NCBI GenBank assembly: GCA_949825045.1
Contig: OX463810.1
Coordinates: 34,606,201 to 34,670,200, forward strand
Origin: Argyresthia goedartella
Lineage: Eukaryota > Arthropoda > Insecta > Lepidoptera > Argyresthiidae
Direction: 5' to 3'
Length of the DNA: 64,000 nucleotides
Below, piece by piece: positions 52,401 through 62,377 of this stretch (positions are counted from its first letter, which is position 1; every line of letters starts with the position of its first letter). The translations under genes were made by a program, and so were the position numbers. The notes below the pieces were generated by a model, which was given only the letters and a program-made list of their open reading frames with translations, did not search any database and was not told the origin of the DNA.

Positions 52401-55400
52401 GTATCCTATATGTTAAACTAGCTCTGTGCTAAATTTCATTCAAATGCATTCAGCTGTTTTGGCGTGATTGAGGCAAACACAAACATTTAAACTTCGCTAC
52501 TGTCACATTTATAACATTAGTTGGATTATTTATTTCCGCTGTCGGGGTGCCCATCTAACTCGCATCACTCCTTGCCACAGAGCGACTTCAAGTTGATGTG
52601 CAACAATGCGCTGAAGTACAACAAACTCGGCACTGTCTACCACAAGGCGGCGCGGCGACTCCTCCACAGCGGCCTGAAGCAGCTCACTCCGCAGAAGTTG
52701 CGTCCGCTGGCCGCCATGCTGACCTACATGTACGAGATACCGCTGAGGGAGCTTGGCTTCGATATCGGGAAGATGGATGTGGTGGGTTTTTTATGTTTGT
52801 ATGCCCCAGCGTTAGCTATCCTTTTTCAGCCATGGATGTTTTAGTTTTGGTAAGTTGGGATTATGTCACCCTACACCTAAATATCGTGCAGTTTAAGCCA
52901 GTAACACAATTATTTGACAGGTCGAATCTATCCGACTTGGTCGTGATATGCACATCCTAACTATCTGTTCTAATAGTCGATTTTGAGAAATCCCCGTTAC
53001 CCCACTATCTTCGAGAACTTTTTGAGTTTTTTTCCCAGGGATAGTTATCATAGATCCCACACGATGTCTCTTCTTTCAACTCCTCGGCATAACACTGCCG
53101 CTTACCAACACTCGTTTAGGTTAAGGGTAATTCGAATGGAAGGCACTAACCTGCGATATTAGGGATAGTCCCTCAATTTTAAAAGAAAAGATTGAAAGTG
53201 CATTTCCTCTCTCTTCCATGATAGGTTCCTTATATATGAGCATATATATATATATATTTTATATTTGTGGTTTTGTATTTTATATGGTATAAATATTTAT
53301 GATATATCACATATATTATTAATATATATTTTAGTTTCGTATCTAAGTAATTAGAGGTATACCTTGTTACTACAAAAAATGTAACACATAGTTTAACCTC
53401 AAAATAAACGTCAAATACTATAGTCTTTAAACAAGCGTTGAACAGGAGTTAATTTTTTTGTGGTAAGATTCTAGGTGCTAGGATTCTTTGTCCTGTTGCA
53501 CAATTTTTCCTGTCCTGTTTTTTTTTTGTTTACTTACCAAGTTATGATTTATGTGCAATAAAGAATATATGAAAATAAGTATAGGTGAAATTATCCTAAT
53601 TTCATTATTCATGAGCATTACTCAGTACGATTCTCTTACTTTTTCGGTGAGTAATTAATTATTTGTACCAGGCTTCGCTTTTATAACATGACCGAAGATC
53701 TACCTTCATTAGTCTATTCAGCGAATCGCTTTACTCTTTAAAGCTCAAAACCCTCATTTTACTGACACTTGCTGTGGAAAATATTGCTTATTGATTATTT
53801 AGGCAACAAGGAAATGTCAAAAGTAAAATAAGGATTGCACAGAGTACAGTTTATTTAAGAAGTGTTATGAAATATTTATGTTTTCGTCATTGTTATCCAT
53901 TCATGCAGCCACTAAGGACTTACGGGCGAAAGGTGAATCCAAATTAATATCGTGATTTGTGATGTGAATGCTTAGAATTTAGAAGTTTCTAGTTTAGACG
54001 AAATTTTAGATATTTCTTAGTTGCAATGGCACAAAATATTCTATTCAGCTTTTGCCTTGAGTGAATGTGCGGAAAATGCTACTTGTATTATAGTCTCTCT
54101 CTATCGTATAGAACTGTCTCTTTCACTCGCGCTAAGACAACGTACATAATGCGGGAAAGATATATATTATTGTCGTCTAATGACGAAAAGCAAGATATTT
54201 TTCACTTTTAATGGTACAGTTTGACTATACAGGATGGGCCATTTGCAAGGGGCAATAGCTCGAAATAGTAAACTATAAGAGATAGAACTTTTTGTTGATA
54301 GGAACCATGACATCGATTTTGATGATACATTAAAAACATTTTTCAATTTAAAAAACTTGAACCCGCAGTTTATAAATCAAAAAGGTCACCTGTATCCGAA
54401 GAGGTTGATTCTAAGGATCGCATTCTGGGAAGTAATAACTTTAGGCAAATCAGTTAAAAGTGTATTTTTTTAATAAAAACCTCATTCGAAACTGGTTACA
54501 ATCTGTAATTTTGTAAGATTTGTGCGAAGATTTAAATTGAGCATTTTACTCGTAGGGAAAGTAACACTTTCCTCTGTTATAACTTTATAACGTATTACAT
54601 TACGTCCCAGAAATTGATCCTTATCAGTAACATGATCGAATGACTTAAAAATACAGATGATTTTTCTTTTTAAAATCTGCGGATGCGATTTCCGGAGAGA
54701 AGAATAGTTTTTTATAAAGATGTAGTTTTATGTTTCATCAAAATCGATAGCATTGATCCTAACAACAAACTTGTATCTCTCATTGTTTCCGATTTCGCCC
54801 TACTGACCCTCGCAAATGGTCCACCCTGTATACATTCATAGCGTGTAAGCATAACTGAGTACTCCTTCCGACGATGGTAGTACACCACTGCGAGAGGGGA
54901 GTGTTTCTCCGACGTCTGAATGCCGCTTCAACCTCATGTTATGTCTACCCTCAATTACCACTGCAGAAACTCAAATCTGAAAATTACGGAAAAAGGCTTT
55001 GTTGTCATTAAACATAAAACATAAACAGTTACACACAGGCATACATTGCTTCTGTGCCTACACTAGGACATCCTGTGTCGTGGGAACCAGAAACACAGAC
55101 ATATAAACATTCGAGAATGCAGCCTCAACAAAGATAGTGATCGCTGTACGACGGATGTCGGTAGTAAAGTGATAATTTTGCAGAATAAAAGAGTTGATTG
55201 TTTGTTTTTCAAGTCTTTATTTACACATAATACACGTTACACCACCTATCTTACAATTATTGATTAGTCTATTACTGTACAAAGGGAAATATTAAACTGC
55301 ACATCAATAATACTGATTTGCACAGCAAATATACTGATTTTTACAGCAAATAGCAGGGCAATATACTGCGGTAGCTTAGGTGAAGGGTAAAGCGAGCGAA

Positions 55401-58400
55401 GCGAAGCTCCCTTTATCCTTCGTATTAGGTTGAACATGTAAGAACAACAAAAATACTTAAAAAATAAAAGTGTTTTTGCTGATCGTTTTTTGCTGTGAAA
55501 ATCAGTATTTTTGATGTGCAATTAAATACTAGCCTTGTACAAACAATATCACAAACTCCTAACTCACTTTGCTACCGACAGCGCTCGCTATCTATGTCCT
55601 GGGGATAAAACCTTTTTTTTTTCCCAACCGGGATTCGAAGCCGAGTTGAGAGAGGTCCACAGTTGCGCAAGCTGCAGTTTGGGTCGTAAAACCTGAGCAG
55701 GACGGGGATATAGACTTGCTCTCTCGCACTCATGATCAAAGAAACTCAACCTGTGAGTGCGAGAGAACGCGCCATACAACCCATTTCGCTCAGGTTTTAT
55801 GACCCAAACTGCAGTGAGATTGTAACTCAAGCATAGTTTGCGGCGTGACGAAATATGGAGAAATGCCAGTCGGCGCTCACTGTCAGCCCTAGTGAGGATG
55901 AAGCCTAAAACCTATGAAGTTTCCGTCAAATTCACGTTTCATGTATGGGATACAAGTAATCGACAATTTGACCAGAAACTGGGATAGGCACCAAAGTTGA
56001 ACAGGCACCTCGCTCTGATGACGTCATAGCGTCCGATACTGTCCTACTGACGCGTCGAGGGCGAGAGCGAGCTAGGGGGAAAGGGGGGAAATCGCATTCC
56101 TCGCGGGTGCCTAGCAATAAATATAATGATCTCCAAAATATTGTTTAAAGTAAAGGGGGTGAACGAAGCGAAGCCCCCTTTATCCTTCGTGTTAGGTTGA
56201 ACATGTAAGAACAACAAAAAATACTTAAAACATAAACTTAAAGTACACAAAACATAAAAAGAAGTTTGGTGATCATTTATCCAAACACAATTTAGTGGTC
56301 GTTTTGAATTTATTGGTAGTAAAATGGGTGCGTTTTTGGTGATCGTTTAAACATAACCCTTTAACAGAGATTTGAGTTAGCCATCAAGGGGCTTACCTAC
56401 GGAACAGTAAATCACTAGTTAGCGCTGAATATAATTTGCCTCCCCAAACAGACCGCTAAAGGTCCTTATCCCCACAGCACAAGATCCTCAAGCTGCGTTC
56501 GCCGAACAGTCCCAGCGGCGGCTCCGAGGCCGAGCAGACGTCCGAGGGGGGCGAAGCGGCGGCGCGGGGCGCGGGGGGCGACCGAGTGAAGATTCAGATG
56601 GAACTCGCCAGGGAGCAGCACCGGAGGCGGCTGGCTAAGCAAGGTACATCTCTTCTAGCATCTCTTCTACTTTCTTACCTTTGATGGGGCTACGGACACC
56701 TGCATAGGGTCTGGAATGGCCAGCAGGAGAAATCAGTTATTGCCAAATAGTGAAGCGCCCTCTGTAGTAGAGACAAGTAGGTATTTAAAATAATGTAACA
56801 AGGGCGACAAGTTCCGTACCCGAAGGGTGCCAAACGGGACCCTAGTACTAAACCTCTGCTGTCCGTCCGTCCGTCTGTCACCACTGTCACCAGGCTGCAT
56901 CTCGTGAACCGTGATAGTCGACAGATGAAATTTTCACAGATTATGTATTTCTGTTGCCGGTATAACAACAAATACTAAAAAACAGAAAAATTATTTTATT
57001 TATCTGTAAACCACATACAAACTTATGAATGTACCTAGTTACGTACATGGAGTGTGAAAGTAGCCGCACCAATAACTTTGTAAACAACATTTTGCTATGT
57101 AAAATTCAAACTATTCACTCCACACCATCCCTACCATTGTACGGTGGTACGGAACCCTCAATGCGCGAGACCGACTCGCTCTTGACTGTTTTTTTTACTT
57201 TTAATGTTGCAAGTTTCTCGTGCTCGTCGAGTTTTAAAAATCGATTCAGCAAAATCGAAGACATATTAGGTCCTTACATATGAAATTGGCGTTTTGCATG
57301 GCAGGAACATGTCGTTTTTTTTTTTTATAATATATTTATTTAATCAAAGTATGTACCATTGCTATCTTTACACTTTTGCCATCTCATAGGTAGTTCTTCG
57401 ATCCCTTTACTAAAAAAAACATTCGGACGGGAATCAATAAAATCTTTAAAGACTGCCCCATCGGAGTTGAATTTTTTCCCTTTCAGGAAGTTATCCAAAT
57501 TTCGAAAAAAAACGGTAATCTGTTGGAGCAAGGTCTGGAGAGTACGGTGGATGTCTTAGACATTCCAATCGACATCCTCTAATATTGTAGCCGTCTGTTG
57601 TGCAGTGTGTGGTCTAGCGTTATCATGAAGCAGCAGTGGCCTAGAGCGATTGACCAGCCTCGGTTGTTTAGCAGCTAGCTTTTCCATCATGATTTGCAGT
57701 TGCTGACAATAGACATCTGCATGCTGCATTTGTTGATTTGCTTCACTCAGTTCGTGAGGTACCCACCTTTCAAGCTTTTTCACCTTCCCAATTTGCTTCA
57801 AGTGGATTAAAACAGTTTTATCACTAACACCGCAGCCTGCAGCTAACTCGGACGTGGTTTGCGATGGATCCGCTTCCACAATAGCCTTCAATTCTTCATT
57901 ATCAACTTTGGTCTCCGACCGTCCACGGGGCTTGTTCTGCAGGTCAAAATTTCCAGAACGAAAACGTTGGAACCAAAAACGCACTGTGTTTTCTATTGCG
58001 GCACCGTCGCCATACACATCATTAATCCTTCGAGCCGTTTCTGCAGCACTGGTGCCACGGTAGAACTCATACTCGTAAATAACGCGATATTTCAAGTTTT
58101 CCATTTTGTAAGCTGAGTGACGCAAGAAAAAAACAATTGAGGAAAAAACAAATGAATTATAATTTTAGAAACACAAATACAGGAGTAAATAGCTGTATAA
58201 ATTTGAATTTGGAATTCCTAACCATAGAGGGAGATATTTGAGATCAAAGTGGCCAGCACGGCGAAACGCCAATTTCATATGATAGGATATAGGTAATAAA
58301 AATAGGTAGGTACCTACGTCGATTAATCGATCGATCAATAATGAAATAGGAATGGGTTTTATTCGAATAATCGTAACGAATGAATTGGTGACGAACAGTT

Positions 58401-58810
58401 TAAACTAAAGGGTAGTGACCCTGCCTACGAAGCTGACGGTCCTGGGTTTGAATCCCGACAAGGGCAAATATTTCTGTGATGAGCATGAATATTTGCTTCT
58501 GAATCTTAGATGTTGTCTATTTATTCACATAACTATTTATCTCAATTAAATATTTCGTCGTCTAGTACCCATAACACAAGCCTTGTTGAGCCTTCTATGG
58601 GTCTAGTTCGATTTGTGTAAGATTGTCCTCTTATATCCGAATCTAACCCCATTTATTGTCCTTTTGTTGTAGCATTCCCTCGTATGGACCAAGACGGCAA
58701 AACTACGCTTTGCCTTGCAGTGAACACGGCGGACGGCGCCGGGGAAGAGAAGCAAATGTCGCTTGGGCAGTACATAGGGAAGCTGTCTCAGGGCACCGGG
58801 ACTTTGCACA
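49243..58810 (+). CDS. Brd7-9: BRD7/BRD9-type bromodomain protein (5' part of gene)
   Basis: Seven exons join in one frame with consensus GT-AG sites: 49243-49258, 49343-49458, 49758-49880, 50538-50744, 52581-52781, 56478-56643 and 58673-58810 (322 codons plus one base so far). Residues 1-85 are acidic and basic low-complexity. A bromodomain spans about 95-195 with 'FFAWPVNDNFAPNYSKII', 'RPMDFSTMKQKI' and the acetyl-lysine-binding Asn (~168, 'LKYNK'). Exon 7 begins the DUF3512 region typical of BRD7/BRD9 ('DGKTTL', 'IGKLSQGTGTL'). Family members read acetylated histones as subunits of SWI/SNF chromatin-remodelling complexes in the nucleus. The N-terminal 'LKLVLKVGG'-like motif of vertebrate relatives is not seen, so a further upstream exon is possible. 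The gene continues beyond 64000. Confidence 0.85.
49758..49880 (+). CDS. Brd7-9: Brd7-9 exon 3
   Basis: Acceptor 'gtcatcag', donor gtaaag; 41 codons, phase 0 at both sides. It begins 'IKLSDDEDDESDEEN' and ends 'HREPRTCVLK', which leads into the bromodomain as in insect relatives. Confidence 0.75.
49945..50110 (-). repeat. RTE-like 3' fragment in intron 3
   Basis: 'cccactgctgggcaaaggcc' and the following text is a frequent lepidopteran retroelement 3' end, comparable to 'cccactgttgggtataggcc' at 37779. No coding potential remains. Confidence 0.5.
50538..50744 (+). CDS. Brd7-9: Brd7-9 exon 4 (first half of bromodomain)
   Basis: 69 codons, phase 0; acceptor 'attccag', donor gtgagt. 'RLLEQLLRNLEKRDPHHFFA' is helix Z, followed by the ZA loop 'WPVNDNFAPNYSKIIKRPMD'. 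Confidence 0.9.
50838..51350 (-). repeat. R1 copy enclosing R4, intron 4
   Basis: R1 ends 'gggttccgtacccaaagggt' (50844 on) and 'tgcgagtccgaatcgaactt' (about 51319 on) flank an R4-type body (about 50885-51245, 'cctagcggcatctcgtggta'). Inside R4, about 50955-51115 is extra relative to 27839-28146 and carries 'ggccgctgagagaatgcga' near one end and 'tcgcattctaaaaacggcc' near the other, an inverted pair. Confidence 0.6.
51403..51945 (+). pseudogene. Jockey-type LINE C-terminal fragment, intron 4
   Basis: The frame reads 'PIWTYGIQLWGSACDTSIQK', 'ISNAPWFIRNAEVHNHL' and 'RLKRRNILDLDSI' with a stop at 51820-51822, the typical end of Jockey-clade ORF2. A 14-base a-run lies near 51928. Only ~120 codons survive. 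Confidence 0.75.
52065..52305 (+). mobile_element. SINE family A, intron 4
   Basis: The head 'gaccggtttagccaagcggg' (A box) and 'ggttcgaatcccggtaaggg' (B box) is followed by the family body 'aatatttgtgtgatgagcat'. Confidence 0.8.
52313..52490 (+). repeat. R3 copy, intron 4
   Basis: The clearest R3 copy: 'actagctgatgcccgcaact', 'ttcctaggaattatcatcta', 'cggtaaaagtatcctatatg' and 'attcagctgttttggcgtga'. It lies about 90 bp before exon 5. Confidence 0.7.
52581..52781 (+). CDS. Brd7-9: Brd7-9 exon 5 (second half of bromodomain)
   Basis: 67 codons, phase 0; acceptor 'cttgccacag', donor gtgggt. 'DFKLMCNNALKYNK' holds the conserved acetyl-lysine-contacting Asn, then 'AARRLLHSGLKQL' closes the four-helix fold. 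Confidence 0.9.
52925..53570 (+). pseudogene. CR1-like LINE 3' end with a MITE, intron 5
   Basis: 52945-53215 parallels 36025-36300 closely ('tcccacacgatgtctcttct', 'ctcctcggcataacactgcc') but has shifts. The tail ends 'gtgcaataaagaatatatga' at about 53570. A MITE related to 40163-40291 (about 53385-53480) sits in the tail. Confidence 0.75.
53571..54229. other. unassigned intron sequence
   Basis: No recognised coding or repeat unit. 'aaagctcaaaaccctcat...aatattgcttatt' (53740-53795) resembles 51015-51070, hinting at a shared unnamed repeat. Confidence 0.4.
54230..54828. mobile_element. 599-bp inverted-repeat transposon, TA target, intron 5
   Basis: Ends 'caggatgggccatttgcaag' and 'gcaaatggtccaccctg' are inverted with few mismatches. 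Inner similarity continues ('catcgattttgatgatac' / 'catcaaaatcgatag'). TA occurs on both sides. No transposase frame, so it is non-autonomous. Confidence 0.75.
55025..55110 (-). mobile_element. SINE family B, partial, intron 5
   Basis: Only the 3' body remains: 'acattgcttctgtgcctaca' and 'ggacatcctgtgtcgtggga' on the plus strand. The tRNA head is missing. Confidence 0.6.
55276..55541. mobile_element. MITE with ~45-bp imperfect inverted ends, intron 5
   Basis: 'tgtacaaagggaaatattaa'...'gcacatcaataatactgatt' at the left is inverted as 'aatcagtatttttgatgtgc'...'ctagccttgtaca' at the right. Its centre holds 'aagcgagcgaagcgaagctc' and 'aggttgaacatgtaagaaca', a block repeated at 56155-56225. Confidence 0.65.
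55672..55814. mobile_element. 143-bp foldback MITE, intron 5
   Basis: Arms 'ctgcagtttgggtcgtaaaa' and 'ttttatgacccaaactgcag' (one mismatch) extend to cctgagc/gctcagg. A second inner pair is 'tctctcgcactca' / 'tgagtgcgagaga'. A SINE-like B box ('ttcgaatcccggtt', minus strand) lies just left at 55625-55640. Confidence 0.75.
55815..56477. other. intron 5 end, mostly unassigned
   Basis: Apart from the short block at 56155-56225 shared with 55395-55450, nothing was identified. The final bases form the exon 6 acceptor. Confidence 0.4.
56478..56643 (+). CDS. Brd7-9: Brd7-9 exon 6
   Basis: 166 bases, ending in phase 1; acceptor 'atccccacag', donor gtacat. It encodes 'HKILKLRSPNSPSGG', a GC-rich Glu/Ala/Gly linker and a basic helix 'ELAREQHRRRLAKQ'. 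Confidence 0.75.
56812..57192 (-). repeat. R1 copy, most complete, intron 6
   Basis: Contains all R1 blocks in order on the minus strand, from 'gcgcgaga' near 57165 through 'gtacggtggtacgg' and 'ggtataacaacaaatac' to 'gtccgtccgtctgtc' and 'tccgtacccgaagggtgcca'. Useful as the reference for the split copy at 31436-32553. Confidence 0.75.
57266..58295 (-). mobile_element. mariner element, internally deleted, intron 6
   Basis: Ends 'ttaggtccttacatatgaaa' with 'ttggcgttttgc' at the left are inverted with small gaps at the right ('gcgaaacgccaatttcatat', about 58262-58281). It carries a minus-strand transposase remnant. About 1030 bp, shorter than a full mariner (~1.3 kb), in line with an internal deletion. 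Confidence 0.8.
57340..58104 (-). pseudogene. mariner transposase remnant (cecropia-like), first catalytic Asp lost
   Basis: A true ATG lies at 58104 (MENLKYRVIYEYEF). Helix-turn-helix text follows: 'IENTVRFWFQRFRSGNFDLQ' and 'VSDKTVLIHLKQIGKVKKLE'. 'WVPHELSEANQQ' marks the linker. The block holding the first catalytic Asp is missing: the frame goes directly to 'LAAKQPRLVNRSRPLLLHDN' (second Asp, HDNARPHTA). A stop at 57556-57558 and a shift precede the C-terminus (57531-57340). It could not encode an active transposase. Subfamily by resemblance only. Confidence 0.8.
58410..58640 (+). mobile_element. SINE family A, intron 6
   Basis: The A-box end is degraded, but 'tgaccctgcctacgaagctg' and B box 'gggtttgaatcccgac' are clear, followed by the family body. 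It ends within about 40 bp of the exon 7 acceptor. Confidence 0.75.
58673..58810 (+). CDS. Brd7-9: Brd7-9 exon 7 (start of DUF3512)
   Basis: 138 bases; acceptor 'ttttgttgtag', donor gtgagt; entry phase matches exon 6. It encodes 'AFPRMDQDGKTTLCLAV' and 'MSLGQYIGKLSQGTGTLH'. The next exon is not in the window because BEL copy 2 fills the following intron to the edge. Confidence 0.8.
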
Positions 58811-58956
58811 GTGAGTGATAATAATAATACTGAAGAGGATGGGGGCTCTCTCCTTTACCCAAGGCAAGGTGCGCCAGTGAAGAGAGCAATGAAGCCAGAT
58901 GCGGACTTTTAATGACTCTTTATTATTGTTTAATATTTATGCTTCGGAACGCACCT

Positions 58957-59318
58957 TTTTTACCCGACTACGGCGACCGCCAAAAGGAAGGGTAATGATT
59001 TTGGCAGTCTATGTATGTATGTGGGTGGGTATGTATGTATGTCCACTCGTAGCGCCTAAACTACTGAACCGATTTTAGTAAATGAGGTGTCAATAGGTTT
59101 GTAATAATTCTGCGGGTGACATAGGCTATGTAGATCTGATGTGGCGCCCTCTAGCGGCCATGAAAAACTCTGTTTAGTTAAGTAAATGTTTGGTACTCAT
59201 GAAGTATGATAGCTAGAGAGTTGAAATTTTCACAGATGATGTGTTTCTGTTGCCGCTATAACAACAAATACTAAAAACAATAAATAAAAAAAATATAAGT
59301 AAAAAAAAACTATTTTTT
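58957..59318 (+). repeat. dispersed repeat inserted in the BEL copy 2 LTR
   Basis: The LTR start (30 bp, 58927-58956) is followed by 'acccgactacggcgaccgcc' and (gtat)n-like text, then 'ccactcgtagcgcctaaact', a 'gtttctgttgccgctataac' block shared with R1, and a-rich sequence. The LTR resumes at 'gttgcgcgactcgg' (59323). Confidence 0.7.
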
Positions 59319-60560
59319 TTTTGTTGCGCGACTCGGACCGCGAGTTATCGTAAACGGAACTAGCAGCTGTCACTTGTATAGAAACGTGATGACGAGTTAG
59401 AGGTTACTTTTTTTGAGATGAGAAAAATGTCGGCACATGGCAGTCGGGCCTTGGCTGTATTTTAATTGTAATAATTGTCTAACACAGGTGTCGGGCCTGG
59501 TCGGAATGTTAATTATAATAAGCACGGAACAATCGTCGGGAAATAAGTAGATTCAAGTCATCGGAGTGAGTGCTTCGTGTTGTGAAAGGTTAAAGTGGTT
59601 CGGTCCCCAATTCGTCGCATTCGGTCAGCGACTCCTCGTGTCGGCAAGCAACACGACGGCGACAGCATCGGGCTACGACGAGAGTAAGATTCGACTCCTC
59701 TCCCCTCACCCCCCTTGTGCTCCTTATCCCGTGTTCCTGCCTCGAATTGAGCTTTCGAATTCCGGTCCACGGCGTCAAAGGTGAAAACTCCTGGTGAAAA
59801 CCAACCCTAACAAGATTCCACGCCCGTTCGGTTGAGGCGTGGAATTATTCATTTTGGTAGCAGGCGCGGTTTCCTAGTGGGAAATCGATTCACGGACGGT
59901 TGTAGGGTTGTTTTTTTACCACATTGTAGCTGGGAGAGGGTGAAAACCTCAGATTGGTCGGCAACCATTTTGTGAGTGAGTCGTGTGGTCGGTATACCAC
60001 AATTTAGGTTCATTTTCGGTTAGTGAACGTATAATTGACGATTTAGTTAACAATTATTATAAAATTGTAGTTGGAAACTACTCGGTGTGCATAAGAAACA
60101 GTCATTCGGTCGGACTATAGTATTGCAGTCGGGTTCCATAGCATTGCAGTGTTATTTCGGATTACAGAGCAGGGTCAGGCTATTTAAGGGGTATTAAGCT
60201 GATTTTGCTGACCTCAGTGGAAGTGTGGGTCATATCGGAGGGGCCACTTCTAGAAGGTTCACAGCTACCTTCATTATATTAAAAATAGCCTTTTTTCTTA
60301 TAATAAATTTTTGTGTGTTATTTTTTATTGTGCCTTATGGTGGCATTCTCTAATTGATTTAGAGTGTATAGTTATAAGGTGTATGTCCACAGGGCGACCA
60401 TATTAAATATTTTTTAGGATTTAATTGTTTTTAGTGGTTGCCCTAGTTTTGACAACTTAGTTTTAATTTCTGTGCCCAGCGCTGACGGGCAAGTGCTGGT
60501 CTCTGGCTATACTCAGTACGGTAGTAAAGTATAAAACCAGAATCTATTAAATCGGTAAAC

Positions 60561-61763
60561 ATGGCACCTTCGCCCTTGACGGTACTGCGGCATGGTGTCC
60601 GTGAGGAAATGAGATGGCTCGCCCATACTCATAAGTATGTGGAGCGACCAGACATGGACGATGTCCTGCTCAAGCGTGTGGAGGACGCAATGACACGCGT
60701 CGGGAAGGTGTGTCGGCTGGCTGCGGAGGCTGAAGCTCTCAGGCTTACTGATGAAGCCTCGGTGGCTGCAGTGAAACAGCTCTGCGCGGATGCTGACCAA
60801 GCGTTGGAATGCTTGGGTGACATCGAGCGTCGCTCGGAGAGAATTAAGCGGTCACGAGGGAATGACCGTGGGGAGGGTAACGGAGACCCACCCCCGAAGG
60901 GTGTTGTTGGACGGCTGCCACACCTGGAGATTCCGGCCTTCAGTGGGGCAATTGATGAGTGGCCGGCCTTCATTAATTTATTTGATAGTTTGGTCCATGG
61001 TCGGGACGACCTGGACAACGCCTACAAGTTGGCCCAACTATTGATGGCTCTGCGGGGTGAACCGAAGGAGTTGGTCGGTCACCTAACGGTCACGGCGGGC
61101 AATTATGAGATAGCCAGGTCCATATTGTTTGACCGCTACCAACACAAACGGCGGTTGGTTGATGCGCAGCTGGGGAAGCTGTTTAGCATCCCTAAAGTAA
61201 CCCGGGATGTTGACATCCGAGTACAGGTGCTCAACCCTGTGCTGGTGTCCACTAAGGCCCTTCAGAACCTTGGTCTTCCGGTAGACCAATGGTCATACAT
61301 TGTTTTGTATATGGTTTTGTCACGGTTGCCTGCAGCTGTTTAAAGTCGGTTTGAACAGCTGCTTGGGGGCAGTAGCACGGAACTGCCCACGCTCGTCCAA
61401 TTGACGGATTTTTTGGAGGGTGAATGCAGGCGATGTGACACACTGGATACGGAGGCCAGTGTGCAGCGCAAACCCGCGCGGATGCGGGAGGGGCCGCGCC
61501 CCCCACCCCCACGGGGGGGTGGGAGGTCGAAACAATTTGGCGTTTTGAATGCCGCGCCGTCGGGTGACTGTGTGCACTGCGACAGTGCCGGTCATGACGT
61601 GGCCAGTTGCGCCAAATTTAAGGCGCTCGGGGTAGCTGCCCGCAGGAAGATTGTCTTCCGTCACCGATTGTGTTTCGGTTGTTTGGGGCCGCACACGCTG
61701 AGCTAGTGCTCGCGCGCGTTCCCCTGTGAGTGCTGTGGTGGCAAGCACCACATAGTGTTGTGC
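60561..61763 (+). pseudogene. BEL copy 2 Gag, two nonsense codons
   Basis: The ATG at 60561 matches copy 1 ('MAPSPLTVLRHG'). The frame is open past the place where copy 1 stops, but ends at 61341-61343 after 'LSRLPAAV' and again at 61704-61706 between the second and third zinc knuckles. Knuckles CVHCDSAGHDVASC and CFGCLGPHTLSC-like are recognisable. A 4-base length difference near 61875 alters the frame relation to the following segment relative to copy 1. Confidence 0.85.
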
Positions 61764-62377
61764 CTGAATCGGTCAGGCCCTTCGGACGGTCACCAGGGCC
61801 GGACTCAGGTTGGTCGGCCACAGGGCCCAACCAGGGCCGGACCCAGTCCCCCTCCGGGCAACGGGAGTCACCAACGAACGGGGTGACTGGGGTACCCGCG
61901 GACGGGACCCCCCCCCGAGGGGAAAGGGGCAGCGCGGGGGGTAACATGCGGGATAGCCGGGGTTCGGTCGCCGCTGTCCACGGTAAGCGAGGACTTCGGG
62001 CCGCTGGCTCACCGCGTGTTACGGGCGGGTGTCAGATGGCACCTATGAGTGGCGCGAAGGCTGGGAGCCCACCACCTTCTGCGCCACCCTGCCCGTCGCT
62101 CTGGGAGGCGAACAGGGAGGCGAACAGTCGGATGTCGCCCCCATTCCTAGAGCGCCCCAGGTTGGATCTGCTCTCCCCCATCCATCCACGGTGGCCACCG
62201 GGCACACCGTACACCGTCCGGTATGGTCGGATACCGGGACAGCGAGGGGCCTATTATCCGGGTTGGGACCCCTTGATGTACATACGGTCTGATATGCCGG
62301 TTGCGTATCAGCAGCCGAGTTACTCCAAGGCCGACGGAGGTCTCAGCGGGTTCGGATCCCGCGGAGGTTCCCGCTAG
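61764..62377 (+). CDS. BEL copy 2 proline/glycine-rich linker
   Basis: Corresponds to 16965-16399 in copy 1. It is open in the protease frame and ends 'FGSRGGSR' at amber 62375-62377, with the same following bases (ggacacgcc) as copy 1. The C run is 9 bases here against 12 in copy 1, an in-frame difference. Confidence 0.6.
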
